DNA from: Serratia sp. M24T3
GTDB lineage: Bacteria > Pseudomonadota > Gammaproteobacteria > Enterobacterales > Enterobacteriaceae
DNA: 64,000 bases
NCBI RefSeq assembly: GCF_000257645.1
Contig: NZ_AJHJ01000017.1
Location: 1 to 64,000 of the forward strand
Direction of reading: 5' to 3'
Part shown: in pieces, positions 17,094 to 27,600 of the stretch
How positions within the stretch are numbered: the first letter of the stretch is position 1
Layout: each line of letters starts with the position of its first letter
The notes under the pieces: generated by a model
Database searches by the model: none
Seen by the model: the letters and a program-made list of their open reading frames with translations, nothing else
What the model was told of the DNA's origin: nothing
Position numbers and translations under genes: made by a program

Positions 17094-18362
17094 ATGAGTG
17101 AGGTCAAATTAGCCGCCAAACGTTGGTGGTTTATTATGCCGATCATTTTTATTTCCTATAGTTTGGCATACGTCGACCGTTCCAATTTCAGCTTTGCCTC
17201 CGCCGCTGGCATCAACGATGACCTTGGCATTACTAAGGGTATGTCTTCCCTATTGGGCGCCCTGTTCTTTCTAGGATACTTTTTCTTTCAGATACCTGGG
17301 ACGATTTATGCCGAAAGACGCAGCGTAAAGAAGCTGGTGTTCTGGTGTCTGGTGCTGTGGGGCGCTTTTGCTTCACTAACCGGCATGGTTAACAGCATCC
17401 CGCTATTGGCGGTTATCCGCTTTATGCTGGGTATTGTAGAGGCGGCGGTGATGCCCGCCCTTCTGGTGTATATCAGTAACTGGTTCACCAAATCGGAACG
17501 CTCTCGCGCTAATACTTTTCTGATATTGGGAAACCCGGTCACTGTGCTGTGGATGTCCGTGCTTTCCGGCTATTTGATCCATGCGTTTGGCTGGCGGGAA
17601 ATGTTTATCTTTGAGGGCATCCCGGCGGTGATTTGGGCTGTTTTCTGGTGGTTTTTGGTAAAAGACAAACCTGAAGAAGTGAGCTGGCTAAGCGAGGATG
17701 AGAAAAAGGCTTTGGCCACCACGCTAGCCAAAGAGCAGGAAAATATCAAAGCGGTCGCCAACTACGGGCAAGCATTTCGTTCCCGTAATGTGATACTGCT
17801 GTGCATCCAATATTTCACCTGGAGTATTGGCGTGTACGGTTTTGTATTGTGGTTACCTTCAATCCTGCGAGCAGGAAAAAGCATGGGCATGGTCGAGGCC
17901 GGTTGGTTGTCTTCCGCGCCGTATCTGGCCGCCACGATCGCGATGATTGTTGCCTCATGGGCCTCAGACAAGATGCAGAATCGTAAGCTGTTTATCTGGC
18001 CTTTGCTGCTGATTAGTGCCATTGCTTTCTTCTGTTCATGGGCTATCGGGCAGCACAGTTTCTGGATTTCATACAGTCTGCTGGTGATTGCAGGTGCCGC
18101 GATGTATGCCCCTTACGGGCCATTTTTCGCGATTATTCCCGAAATGTTGCCGAAAAATGTCGCCGGTAGCGCAATGGCATTAATCAATAGCCTTGGGGCT
18201 TTAGGTTCGTTTTTTGGTTCGTGGTTTGTGGGCTATTTGAACGGCAGTACCGGGGGTCCGGCAGCCTCTTTTATCTTTATGGCCGCGTCGTTACTGATAT
18301 CAGTGCTCCTTACGCTGATGGTCAAACCGGAAAAAACTGCGGAACCGCTTGAGGCTCACTAA
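17094..18362 (+). CDS. kguT: MFS transporter, probable 2-ketogluconate carrier
   Basis: 422 residues, 12 membrane helices, ACS group of the major facilitator superfamily. ISYSLAYVDRSNFSFASAAG in helix 1 and YAERRSVKK in the loop after helix 2 fit this group. Pseudomonas KguT and related 2-ketogluconate permeases are of this type and lie beside kguE, as here. It would import 2-ketogluconate across the inner membrane. Substrate is inferred from the neighbours. AAGGAG upstream supports the start. Confidence 0.72.
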   Translation: MSEVKLAAKRWWFIMPIIFISYSLAYVDRSNFSFASAAGINDDLGITKGMSSLLGALFFLGYFFFQIPGTIYAERRSVKKLVFWCLVLWGAFASLTGMVNSIPLLAVIRFMLGIVEAAVMPALLVYISNWFTKSERSRANTFLILGNPVTVLWMSVLSGYLIHAFGWREMFIFEGIPAVIWAVFWWFLVKDKPEEVSWLSEDEKKALATTLAKEQENIKAVANYGQAFRSRNVILLCIQYFTWSIGVYGFVLWLPSILRAGKSMGMVEAGWLSSAPYLAATIAMIVASWASDKMQNRKLFIWPLLLISAIAFFCSWAIGQHSFWISYSLLVIAGAAMYAPYGPFFAIIPEMLPKNVAGSAMALINSLGALGSFFGSWFVGYLNGSTGGPAASFIFMAASLLISVLLTLMVKPEKTAEPLEAH

Positions 18363-18377
18363 AATAGTCTCTATTTT
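18361..18377 (+). promoter_or_regulatory. Small AT-rich hairpin between carrier and reductase
   Basis: AAAATAG and CTATTTT pair with a three-base loop and overlap the stop codon of the carrier gene. It is too AT-rich to be a confident terminator. It could be a weak processing or attenuation point before the reductase gene. Confidence 0.3.
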
Positions 18378-18439
18378 AATCAATGATTTGTCTTACTAAA
18401 TAAACAGTCTACCTAATCGTTAGCTTGATGGAGTAAGTA

Positions 18440-19420
18440 ATGAAGCCGTCTATCGTTCTCTACAAAAAAATCGCAGACGATCTGCATAAGCGCCTTGAAG
18501 AACATTTCTCAGTGGTAAAAGTTGATGGGATTAATGATCAAAACCGCACTCAGGTTTTCGACGCTCTGAAAGAAGCTGAAGGGCTGATCGGTTCCGGCGG
18601 GCCTATCAATAAAGAGCTGATCGCACAGGCTCCTCGCCTGCGTGGCGTGTCTACCGCTTCGGCAGGTTTTGACAGCTTTGACGTGGCCGAGCTTTCAAGC
18701 CGTGGCATACCACTGTTTAATGCCCCAGCTGCGCTGACTGACACCGTGGCTGATCTGGTGTTCTCTCTGGTACTTTCCACCGCGCGTCGCGTAGTTGAAT
18801 TATCCAACCGCACCAAGGCCGGTGAATGGGACGGTAACGCCCCTGTAGACTGGTTTGGGATTGACGTACACCACAAAACTCTGGGTATTGTCGGCATGGG
18901 TCGCATCGGTCTGGCCGTTGCCCAGCGCGCGAATCTCGGTTTCGATATGCCGATCCTGTACAACGCACGCAGCCAGCATAAAGAAGCTGAAGAGCGTTTT
19001 GGCGCGCGTAAGTGTGACCTCGATACCCTGCTGGAAGAGTCAGATTTTGTGGTGGTGATTCTGCCGCTGAGCGATCAGACTTTCCATATCATTGGTAAGG
19101 ATCAGTTTGCCAAAATGAAGTCTACCGGCATCTTGATCAGCGCGGGACGTGGTCCGGTCATCGACGAACAGGCGCTAATCGAAGCATTGAAGGACGGCAC
19201 TATCTACGCCGCAGGCCTCGACGTTTACGAAAAAGAGCCAATGGCCAAAGATTCTGGCCTGTTGAAGTTGGAAAACGTCGTGACATTACCGCACATCGGT
19301 TCTGCAACGGCACAAACTCGTTACGATATGGATGCACTGGCGGTCGAGAACCTGATTGCAGCACTGTCAGGCGAAACCAACGAGTTCTGCGTTAACCAAA
19401 AAGATCTGAAGAAATCCTGA
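18440..19420 (+). CDS. ghrB: 2-ketoaldonate / glyoxylate / hydroxypyruvate reductase
   Basis: 326 residues, D-2-hydroxyacid dehydrogenase family, close in sequence to E. coli GhrB (identical stretches include [15 protein letters not shown] and MPILYNAR). The nucleotide-binding motif GIVGMGRIG is near residue 149. Catalytic residues are visible: Arg in [10 protein letters not shown], Glu in EKEPMAKD and His in LPHIGSA. E. coli GhrB reduces glyoxylate, hydroxypyruvate and 2-ketogluconate. As the last gene of the operon it could reduce imported 2-ketogluconate to gluconate, the role of kguD/tkrA-type enzymes. Confidence 0.9.
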   Translation: MKPSIVLYKKIADDLHKRLEEHFSVVKVDGINDQNRTQVFDALKEAEGLIGSGGPINKELIAQAPRLRGVSTASAGFDSFDVAELSSRGIPLFNAPAALTDTVADLVFSLVLSTARRVVELSNRTKAGEWDGNAPVDWFGIDVHHKTLGIVGMGRIGLAVAQRANLGFDMPILYNARSQHKEAEERFGARKCDLDTLLEESDFVVVILPLSDQTFHIIGKDQFAKMKSTGILISAGRGPVIDEQALIEALKDGTIYAAGLDVYEKEPMAKDSGLLKLENVVTLPHIGSATAQTRYDMDALAVENLIAALSGETNEFCVNQKDLKKS

Positions 19421-19449
19421 TTTTTTTGTGATTTTATTCTGAGCTTGCG

Positions 19450-19476
19450 AAGCGGTGTCTAGCCTAGGCACCGCTT
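19450..19476 (+). terminator. Possible terminator after ghrB
   Basis: AAGCGGTG and CACCGCTT form an 8-base stem, with CTA/TAG extending it inside. There is no clear T run after it, so termination strength is uncertain. Confidence 0.45.
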
Positions 19477-19601
19477 AGCGCCTTTAGTCTGCCATTCCTG
19501 CCCGCTCTGTGAATATCGTGCCGAATGACTTCCTCTGATTGCACTGCTACGGCGCAGGCGTTAAGGTGGGCGTCACATTCTGATAACACTCAAAGTAAGC
19601 T

Positions 19602-20861
19602 ATGACGTTTTCTGTTTTCGGCGAAAAATTTACCCGTTTTTCTGGCATTACCCGCCTGATGGGCGACATGAACGACGGTTTGCGTACCCCTGGCGCAGTG
19701 ATGCTTGGCGGTGGAAATCCGGCTCAAATTCCTGAGATGCAAGAGTATTTCCAGGAACTGCTCGGCGATATGCTGGCGGAAGGTAAACTCACCGAAGCCT
19801 TGTGCAACTATGACGGCCCGCAGGGTAAAGACGTTTTGCGTCACGCGTTGGCAAAAATGCTTAGCGAGGAGCAAGGCTGGGAACTAAGCGCAGAGAATAT
19901 CGCACTGACCAACGGCAGTCAGAGTGCTTTCTTCTATCTGTTCAACCTGTTTGCCGGACGTCGCAGCGACGGTTCGTTGAGCAAAGTACTGTTTCCTTTG
20001 GCTCCCGAATATCTGGGCTACGCGGATGCAGGCGTTGATGAAGATCTGTTCGTCTCGGCCAAACCGAATATCGAGCTGTTACCAGAAGGCCAGTTTAAAT
20101 ATCACGTTGATTTTGATCATCTGCATATCGGCAAAGATATTGGCCTGATTTGCGTATCGCGACCAACCAATCCTACCGGTAACGTGCTGACCGACGAAGA
20201 GCTTATCCGCCTTGATGCACTGGCGCAGCAGCATGATATTCCCCTGCTGATCGATAACGCTTACGGCGTACCATTCCCGGGCATTGTGTTTACTGATGCA
20301 ACGCCGTTATGGAATCCCAATATTATCCTGTGTATGAGCCTGTCCAAACTCGGCCTGCCGGGTTCTCGTTGCGGCATCGTGGTTGCCGATGAGAAGATCA
20401 TCAAGGCTATCAGTAACATGAATGGCATTATCAGCCTGTCTCCGGGCAGTGTTGGTCCGGCGATGGCCTGCGAAATGATTGCACGTGGGGATTTGCTGCG
20501 ACTGTCAGAAGAAGTGATCAAGCCATTTTATTATCAGCGCGTGCAGGAAACTATCGCCACGCTGCGTCGTTATCTGCCTGAAGAGCGCTGCCTGATCCAC
20601 AAACCTGAGGGTGCTATCTTCCTGTGGTTGTGGTTCAAGGATTTGCCGATTACCACCGAGGTGCTTTACCAGCGTCTCAAGCAGCGCGGTGTGTTGATGG
20701 TCCCGGGCGACTACTTCTTCCCGGGCTTAGAGCATCCATGGGCGCATACACAGCAGTGTATGCGCATGAACTACGTGCCTGAAGCCAGCCAGATCGAGCG
20801 TGGTGTTTCAATTCTTGCCGAAGAGATTGAGCGTGCGCATCAGGAGCATCGCGCGGCCTAA
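19602..20861 (+). CDS. avtA: Valine-pyruvate aminotransferase
   Basis: 419 residues, fold-type I PLP aminotransferase of about the same length as E. coli AvtA. It transfers amino groups between valine, alanine and their keto acids (alanine synthesis). [18 protein letters not shown] (about residues 184-201) is the family signature, [13 protein letters not shown] holds the cofactor Asp and Tyr, and [13 protein letters not shown] holds the Schiff-base Lys. Its stop codon overlaps the stop of convergent ibpB, so no terminator separates the two genes. Confidence 0.95.
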   Translation: MTFSVFGEKFTRFSGITRLMGDMNDGLRTPGAVMLGGGNPAQIPEMQEYFQELLGDMLAEGKLTEALCNYDGPQGKDVLRHALAKMLSEEQGWELSAENIALTNGSQSAFFYLFNLFAGRRSDGSLSKVLFPLAPEYLGYADAGVDEDLFVSAKPNIELLPEGQFKYHVDFDHLHIGKDIGLICVSRPTNPTGNVLTDEELIRLDALAQQHDIPLLIDNAYGVPFPGIVFTDATPLWNPNIILCMSLSKLGLPGSRCGIVVADEKIIKAISNMNGIISLSPGSVGPAMACEMIARGDLLRLSEEVIKPFYYQRVQETIATLRRYLPEERCLIHKPEGAIFLWLWFKDLPITTEVLYQRLKQRGVLMVPGDYFFPGLEHPWAHTQQCMRMNYVPEASQIERGVSILAEEIERAHQEHRAA

Positions 20862-21271
20862 TCGATATGAGTCCCTATTGCGATGCGCTGCGGTTGAAGA
20901 GCCGCCGGCACGTCGCGAACCAGACTGATATGCAGCAGGCCATTCACAAACTCGGCGGCGTCAACCTGCATGTGTGACGCCAGGGTAAAGCTCAGGCTAA
21001 AGGCTTTGCAGACCAGACCCTGATGCAAATACTCGACTTTGTTTTCTGACAGCGTTGGGGTGCCGCTAACGGTTAATCGTGGCCCCTCAGCCTCAATATT
21101 CAGCTCGCTTTGCTTAAATCCGGCTAACGCGAGCGAGATGCGATAATGATTATCGTCTGATTTCTCGATATTGTAGGGAGGATAACTCGGATCGCTGCCC
21201 TCTAATGAACTGGCAAGTTTATCAAATCCAATCCATTGGCGAAGCAGTGGAGACAAATCGTGATTTCGCAT
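20858..21271 (-). CDS. ibpB: Small heat-shock protein IbpB
   Basis: 137 residues from the ATG at 21271, preceded by GAAGGAG. A longer frame runs upstream to 21379 but would overlap ibpA. Alpha-crystallin domain with [20 protein letters not shown], the same pattern as IbpA. The N-terminus [19 protein letters not shown] is the IbpA/IbpB hallmark. It holds aggregated proteins for refolding by ClpB and DnaK. It is the second gene of the ibpAB operon, 49 bases after ibpA. Confidence 0.93.
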   Translation of the reverse strand: MRNHDLSPLLRQWIGFDKLASSLEGSDPSYPPYNIEKSDDNHYRISLALAGFKQSELNIEAEGPRLTVSGTPTLSENKVEYLHQGLVCKAFSLSFTLASHMQVDAAEFVNGLLHISLVRDVPAALQPQRIAIGTHID

Positions 21272-21276
21272 ATTAA

Positions 21277-21290
21277 CTCCTTCTGTGAAG
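21277..21290 (-). promoter_or_regulatory. Possible RNA thermometer at the ibpB ribosome site
   Basis: On the minus strand CUUC-ACA-GAAG folds into a short hairpin whose right side is part of the ribosome site GAAGGAG. A thermometer in the ibpA-ibpB spacer is known in E. coli. The match here is by position and by a hidden ribosome site only. Confidence 0.45.
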
Positions 21291-21320
21291 CGAGATGTAT
21301 ATACCCTTGCGCCGAGGTAA

Positions 21321-21731
21321 TTAAATAATTTCAATGCGGCGAGGTTTTGACGCTTCTGGTACCACACGCTGTAAATCAATATAAAGTAAACCGTTAGCCA
21401 GATTTGCCGATTTAATTTGAATGTGTTCTGCTAATTGAAACTTGCGTTCGAAATTACGTTCGGCAATCCCCTGATATAAATAGGTTCGCTCGGCCGGTGG
21501 ATGAGTATGTGCACCTTTTACCAGCAGCATATTATCCTGGGCAGTAATCTCTAATTCAGACTCTGCAAAGCCCGCAACCGCAATGGCAATGCGATAATGG
21601 TTTTCATTTACCAGTTCAACATTATAGGGAGGATAACCTCCACCTTGATTTTGACCGGACTCGATGAGATTAAACAAACGATCGAAACCAATTGCGGAAC
21701 GATAAAGTGGGGAGAGATCGAAGTTACGCAT
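21321..21731 (-). CDS. ibpA: Small heat-shock protein IbpA
   Basis: 136 residues, very similar to E. coli IbpA (137). It begins [20 protein letters not shown], and [20 protein letters not shown] starts the alpha-crystallin domain (about residues 33-125). It is a cytoplasmic ATP-independent holdase that coats aggregates with IbpB. ATG is preceded by AGGAGG at 8 bases. A sigma-32 promoter candidate lies about 110 bases upstream, and the leader may fold over the ribosome site. Confidence 0.96.
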   Translation of the reverse strand: MRNFDLSPLYRSAIGFDRLFNLIESGQNQGGGYPPYNVELVNENHYRIAIAVAGFAESELEITAQDNMLLVKGAHTHPPAERTYLYQGIAERNFERKFQLAEHIQIKSANLANGLLYIDLQRVVPEASKPRRIEII

Positions 21732-21739
21732 TAAAACTG

Positions 21740-21760
21740 CCTCCTAATATTGCGGCGAGG
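21740..21760 (-). promoter_or_regulatory. ROSE-like thermometer candidate in the ibpA leader
   Basis: The minus-strand leader has CCUC (21757-21760) that can pair with GAGG of the AGGAGG ribosome site (21740-21745), closing a loop of about 13 bases. ROSE elements control ibpA in many bacteria. A leader of about 100 bases fits. I did not fold the full leader. Confidence 0.45.
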
Positions 21761-21840
21761 AAAAAACTGATCTTCCATTTGGACAGATCGATAACGCACA
21801 AATACCCTAACGGCGTATTCTTTTGCGGCGTCGTATGATA

Positions 21841-21870
21841 AAAATGGCGATGAAAATTCAGAATTCAAGC
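21841..21870 (-). promoter_or_regulatory. Sigma-32 promoter for ibpAB
   Basis: Read on the minus strand, CTTGAAT at the -35 position, a 14-base spacer and GCCATTT at the -10 position. The heat-shock consensus is CTTGAAA, 13-15 bases, CCCATNT. It lies about 110 bases upstream of the ibpA start. Confidence 0.75.
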
Positions 21871-22067
21871 TGCTTTAAAAAAATTTTTTTATTCACTCCG
21901 CTATTGCTCGGCAATATCAGACATTTAATGTGATTGGTTTCTATTAATCACGGTGAGTTAATTTTAATTTCTTAAATTGGTACTACAATTTCAAACGCAC
22001 TTGCTAAACCTGTGGTTATAGGTTTTACCGTACATCCTCAGTCCGACAGTAAAAGATGAGTTGAAAG

Positions 22068-22418
22068 ATGAAGAAATTGTTATTGCCTGTCGCGGCAGGA
22101 TGCGCCTTTATGGCAAGCGGCTGTTCCAGCGTGATGAGCCATACTGGCGATTATCAGGGGTATTATCCAGGCTCAAAAGCCGACGTAAGAATGATTGGAA
22201 GTAATGATACAAGCTGGGCGATGACCCCGCTGCTGGCCATTGATTTACCGTTTACCGCGGTAATGGATACCCTGCTGCTACCTTATGATTATTATAATCG
22301 TCACACGGTGGGAACTCAGGATCGCATAAAAAATGATGAAAATCATAATCTTGCGGTGAGCCACGGCGTGGATATCAATCATATTCCACCTACCACCCCT
22401 GTCATCAATGTTAACTGA
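22068..22418 (+). CDS. yidQ: YidQ-family lipoprotein
   Basis: 116 residues. Signal peptide with lipobox ASGC (Cys at about residue 19), so an anchored lipoprotein. The remainder contains LLAIDLPFTAVMDTLLLPYD, a hallmark of the YceK/YidQ (DUF1375) family. Function is unknown. It sits between ibpA and yidR as in E. coli, divergent from ibpA and convergent with yidR. The start has a GAGTTGAAAG ribosome region. Confidence 0.88.
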   Translation: MKKLLLPVAAGCAFMASGCSSVMSHTGDYQGYYPGSKADVRMIGSNDTSWAMTPLLAIDLPFTAVMDTLLLPYDYYNRHTVGTQDRIKNDENHNLAVSHGVDINHIPPTTPVINVN

Positions 22419-22443
22419 TGCTCCCGATAGCGGCGGCCAAAAC

Positions 22444-23721
22444 TCAGGCCGCTGTGATAAATATCTGATTAAATCCTGATATTTCGCGCATAAAAGCCAC
22501 CCAGTGGCCGTCCGGTGAAAACACCACCGCGTCACCGCTGGGCGCTATCTCACTGCGAGAGGTTAGAGGCTGCATTTCTCCGCTTACGGTATTTAGCAGC
22601 ATCACCGAATTATCACAAATTAACGCCAGCTTGCCACCATCAGGGTGCCAGCTGAATGCCGATTGAATGCTCGAGTCCGCATGGCTTATCTGCCAGGGAT
22701 CACCGCCCAATGGCGAGACTCCCCACACCTGCACCACGCCGCGCTCGTCTTTCATTAGAAAGGCGATAATGGCACCGTCCGGTGATGCACGCACCCAGTG
22801 ACGCGGCTGCAGGGCCACGCCCGGATAAGCTCGATGCTCGGTAAACGTGAGTCGTCGCTGAACGGCAGAGCCAGGAGGCGCGGGCAATCGGGAAGGAGTT
22901 CCCTGAAGTGGAAATTCTCCCGCCTGAGCATAGTCGTGATCCTGCTCTGGTAGATCAACCACAAAGATTTCTGGCAACTTTTCGCCCTGCGTCGAGAGCG
23001 TATCGCCAATAAAAGCTAGCGCCCAACGTTGACGCTGACCATCAGCTTGCATATAACCCCGCTGACCAATCCACCCCTCTTCATAAGCCCGGTTTATCTG
23101 GTCGCTGCCAGCCTGCGGCGTGGAAGTTGTCTGGCTGACCAGCACGCAAAAATGACTGCCGTCGTATTCCCGCGCATGCGATTTGGAGGCGGCCACAGGA
23201 TGATTAGCCAACGCCACGCCCACATTACGCAAATCCTCTTTTAAATCGGATTCATGAAGGACGTGGTCATTGTAAGTGAAGCTTAGACGACTGCCGTCCG
23301 GACTAAACACGTGAACGTGAGATCCGCCGCGCAGTGCGCCAGGGGTGTAAGGCGGGGTGATATCAAACGCATCGAGGGTGACCGCAGCAGGTGAGACGGC
23401 AGGTTCGAGAATCACTCCCCGGCGATGATGAAAATCGTATTTCCACGAGGAGTCCGGATTTTCTGGCCCGTGAATAAAGGCATAACGTGGTTGGGCATCG
23501 GCGCTAACCGTCACGACGCCGACGTGAGCGCCCTGAGTTGCACGATAAAGCACTTCTAGCTCACCGCTGGCGATATTGATACGTTCAATGGTCGAACCGC
23601 TAAACTCACTGCCTTTGGGTCGAACATCGTAGGCTATCCACTGGCTATCCGCTGTCCAAACATTAATATTGGTCAGTTGATGACCCCGAGCATCAAAGGT
23701 CAGCTGCTTCTCACCCGCCAC
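22444..23721 (-). CDS. yidR: YidR, TolB-like beta-propeller protein
   Basis: 425 residues starting at a GTG with AAGGA upstream. E. coli YidR (415) starts at a similar point. Repeated WxPDG-like motifs (FSPDGSRLSFTYN, ASPDGAIIAFLMK, WHPDGGKLALICD, FSPDGHWVAFM) show a TolB/WD40-type propeller. It has no signal peptide, so it is probably cytosolic. Function is unknown. It follows yidA by 10 bases in the same direction, so the two are probably one operon. Confidence 0.9.
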   Translation of the reverse strand: MAGEKQLTFDARGHQLTNINVWTADSQWIAYDVRPKGSEFSGSTIERINIASGELEVLYRATQGAHVGVVTVSADAQPRYAFIHGPENPDSSWKYDFHHRRGVILEPAVSPAAVTLDAFDITPPYTPGALRGGSHVHVFSPDGSRLSFTYNDHVLHESDLKEDLRNVGVALANHPVAASKSHAREYDGSHFCVLVSQTTSTPQAGSDQINRAYEEGWIGQRGYMQADGQRQRWALAFIGDTLSTQGEKLPEIFVVDLPEQDHDYAQAGEFPLQGTPSRLPAPPGSAVQRRLTFTEHRAYPGVALQPRHWVRASPDGAIIAFLMKDERGVVQVWGVSPLGGDPWQISHADSSIQSAFSWHPDGGKLALICDNSVMLLNTVSGEMQPLTSRSEIAPSGDAVVFSPDGHWVAFMREISGFNQIFITAA

Positions 23722-23731
23722 GTTATTTTCC

Positions 23732-24547
23732 TTAATCGTTCAGCACAAACTTTTCAACCGCGTAGGCCACGCCGTCTTCGGTATTGGATTTAGTCACAAA
23801 CTGGCTCACGGCTTTGACGCTGTCCAGCGCATTGCCCATCGCAACCCCAAGCCCCGCATACTCCAGCATGGCGATATCATTTTCCTGATCGCCAAGAGTC
23901 ATGACATTTTCGCGGGGAATACCCAGTTTTTCAGCCAGTTTTTGAACGCCTGTACCTTTGTTGACCGTTTTATCGAGGATCTCGAGATAATACGGCGAAC
24001 TTTTCATGATGGTATAGCGTTCTTTGGCCTCTGGCGGAATTTGTTTGATTGCAACATCCAAACGCTCAGGGTCGTCTATCATCATGACTTTCGGAAAGGT
24101 CATCGAGCGATCGATTTGCTCCACACTGCGATAGCGCAATGGAATACCGGTTACCGAGGATTCATGAACCGAATAAGGGCTGATATCGGGATTTGTGCTG
24201 TAAAGGTCGCTATGAGACAGCGCGTGGAAGCCGACTCCCAGCTCGCGCGCCATCGCCTCAAAATAGGTAAAATCATCAAAACTTAGTGTCGTTTCAGCGA
24301 AGATGCTGCCATCTTTGGCATTGTGTACGAGTGCGCCATTGTTGGAGATGCAATAAAATCCATCCTGTTGTAAATCCAGTTCTTCAAGATAACGCTTAAT
24401 GCCGATCAAAGGTCTTCCGGTTGCGAGAACCACCTGTACCCCTTTTTTAATTGCCGCAGTCAGTGCTTTTTTAACTGCTGGAGTCACATCATGTTGCGGA
24501 TTAAGCAACGTGCCATCCATATCTATTGCGATCAATTCAATTGCCAT
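23732..24547 (-). CDS. yidA: HAD-family sugar phosphatase YidA
   Basis: 271 residues, Cof-type HAD phosphatase. Motif I is IAIDMDGTLLNP (Asp nucleophile near residue 9), motif II VVLATGRP, motif III includes the Lys in VNKGTGVQKL, and motif IV is LGDQENDIAML. E. coli YidA hydrolyses several sugar phosphates in vitro. The E. coli order gyrB-yidA is broken here by the ADP-ribosyltransferase gene. Confidence 0.95.
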   Translation of the reverse strand: MAIELIAIDMDGTLLNPQHDVTPAVKKALTAAIKKGVQVVLATGRPLIGIKRYLEELDLQQDGFYCISNNGALVHNAKDGSIFAETTLSFDDFTYFEAMARELGVGFHALSHSDLYSTNPDISPYSVHESSVTGIPLRYRSVEQIDRSMTFPKVMMIDDPERLDVAIKQIPPEAKERYTIMKSSPYYLEILDKTVNKGTGVQKLAEKLGIPRENVMTLGDQENDIAMLEYAGLGVAMGNALDSVKAVSQFVTKSNTEDGVAYAVEKFVLND

Positions 24548-24677
24548 AGCGTCCTCGAAGTTGATGGGATTTTTCTCATGCTAGCGCGTTTCCGTTGTGC
24601 AAAGCGAGGCAGAAAATGGGAATACGGCGAATCGCTGCCTGTCTGTAAATTTCGAAAAAACTGAATAAATTTTTCCC

Positions 24678-27600
24678 TCAGAATTCTGATTGCTTGATAT
24701 TTAACTGTTCACCCGTGAAAATATTTTTAATTTTGAGTGAGTCATCGTAAGACACCTCAGTTATCTTTATAAAAAATATAGGCTTAGCAATTCTAGTCGG
24801 ATTGCGAAAGGTTACCGGCGTGATAGCATCTATCTGGAAAAAGCTTTTGCGATTAAATAGATACTCGCCTTCCATACCGAATTGTGTCGATACTCCATTA
24901 ACGAAGGGTTTGCCACTTTTGCCATTAATTTTAAAAATCACTATAGCAGCGCCCGGCTTATCCCTCCATTTTCTGATAAACATAAAACCTTGATTCAGCG
25001 CTATATTTGCAAGCTTCCCGGAACGCGACGCTGACATAAATGCGGGATAATTGCTGACAATATCACCAGGTGAAAACTTTGACATGGCCGCTTCAGACGC
25101 ATCGACGACTCGAATAAGCTGCTGCGTATTTCCCATTTTAGGCAGGGCCTCTAGCGCTTCACTTAAATCATCGGCGATTCTCTGCATATCATTACTGGGT
25201 TTACCGCTAAACAGTGCTTGGTTAAGTTTAAAATTATTGTTACTTTTTCCCTGTGCCCAATTTAACAGAGAGGAGTCTCTATAGGGTTTCTGATTTTCTA
25301 CATAAGTCCACCCCCGTAAAGCTTCTTTATATTTGTTTGGTAACAAGCTGAATATTCGCAGATAGTCGAGACGGTATAATACTGAAGGTTTCGTTCCTTT
25401 CCATTTAATAGGATTGAGAATAATTTGAGTAATAAATTCCTCCCATTTTGACGCATCGAATTCTTTATCAAAATAAAGAGTAAAAGTGTCGCAGGCTCCA
25501 CCAATAGCTCGACGACAACGTTTTTGTCCCATTAACTTATTGGAACGTGGTTTTTTCAGTATCACTTTACGTTGTAAATTTTTTAATTTATTAATTGGAC
25601 GACGCAGCAACCGTGCTAACATTCGAGTCAAATCTAAGGGCGGTATAATAAAACAGGCAACCTCTTTTGCAGTTAATGTCGTCATTTTTAAGAGGGTGGG
25701 TTTTATAGCATTAAAAATAGCCCGGCGTAACAGGCTCCCTACCAATCCCTGCAGACGTGCGGTTCTCAGAGCACTAAGTGCCACTTTTATCCCGGCACTG
25801 CCCAGCTTGTACAACGGGATACCCAACATTATTAACGTTAACCCTAGATCAATTAAGTCACCTAATAAATCTGAAAAGGTTGGGGAATAGTGCGGATCAT
25901 TAACGGAGTGTTGAATAACATCGAAAAAAGGAACGAATGAGAGTATTTTCTCCGCTATCGTCTTATTCAGGTTATCTTCCCTAAAAGCGACAACCGTGGC
26001 GATAACTGCGTCATGTTGAAGTCTTATAAATGCGTCATTAAGAGTAGATACCTTACTATCTATGTTAATATTTTGATTATATTTCTTAATGACCCACTGA
26101 TTGACCGGGATCGAATTCTCCGTTCCAAGCCACAGCAGATTATTCAAAGCTTGAATATTAATTGTAGAACCTGAAACAGTCTCATCGTTCCTCAAACGCT
26201 GTATCGACGCAATTTGGTGTTCAGATACTAGCGCACTAACATCAGCGGCGATAAATAACGGGTCCCAACTGCTGGCGGCGTAGATTTTCCCTGAATCACC
26301 CCGTAAAAAGTATATGTGTTTACCGCCTACCAACGTCCTCCAATTTACGGGCTCTCTTGGAAAAAATTTGTAGATCCCGATCCTTAACGAGAATAATGGG
26401 CGATAACCGCGCTCTAAATCCAGCGAGCTTATACCCTGCATAGCAGTAATTTGCTTAACGATAGACGCGGCGTCGTCAGATGCACTATCTTTGAGATAAA
26501 CGTTAAACTGCGCGTAATATTTTTTAAGGTCGCCCATCTCACTGCGGGTTAAAAATGGCTCTGGGATTTTTCGTTGTAAAGGACGAAACTGCATCTCATA
26601 AAACTTTAAGATGGTCTCAGCATTAAAAATTCGCTGACGGGTGGCGTGGGCCGCTAAAAACTGATGCTCAAAGTCTTCATGCGAAGGATCCAGGCCCCAC
26701 TCGATTACGCGTGCCTGAATGTAATAGAGTGAAGACTCATAGCGAATAAACTTTGTGGCGAGTGAAGAATTATAACTGTCGGAATTATTATCAAGCAATT
26801 GATTTACCTTAAAAAATAAATCCTCATCTTTCCATAACTCATACTCACTCATGCTGTATGCAATTCTGGCTGCCATCAGTCGATTACTTGCCAGTGATAG
26901 ATAGCCGCCAAGCGGATTATCTTTCAGATAGCTAATAATCTGATGTATCGGCCCAATCCAACGCCTTGTCTTTTCTAGCTGCTGTTTAACGTTCAGCATG
27001 ACGGGGTAAGTGACTGACGGCGTCGTCAGGTTAGAAAGAGGCTGCCAATACTGCTCATCCCCCTCATTTTTATGATTTTTTACGTCTCTGTCCAACTGCT
27101 GTTTTTTTGTTCTTACCCGCTCCACGTTTTTGCAATAAATCGTTTTGGCCTTAACTGCCTTGTTTTTTTCATGATGAGCTTGGGTTTGATTCTGATTTTT
27201 TAAGTCCGAACAGACGTTGTTAACTCGGTAATTCGCAGTATGAGAGGAGTAATCCTGCACTTTAAAACCCGAAGAAGATTGCCGAATGTTCTGCGTGGGG
27301 TTTGGCGGAGAAAGTTTTCCTTTGTCGCGCGGGTTAGTAAAGTGTTGTTTCTGTATGACAGAAGGTGATGCTTTAATTGAGAATGCTGACGAAATGTCGA
27401 CACTCAGCGATTTATTATCGGCCAAACGTCTCCCTGTGACAGAAGAATTTCTTGAATCCGCCTTTACCCTGGAAACCGAAGCCAGCGCACTAATCCCTAA
27501 GGCAGCAGCCAAAAACAGCCCTTTTGGCTGTCTGTCAGACCTGCTTTTTAAGCTCGTTGGTTGATGTGAAACATTCTTGCTACCTTCCAGATAAATTCGC

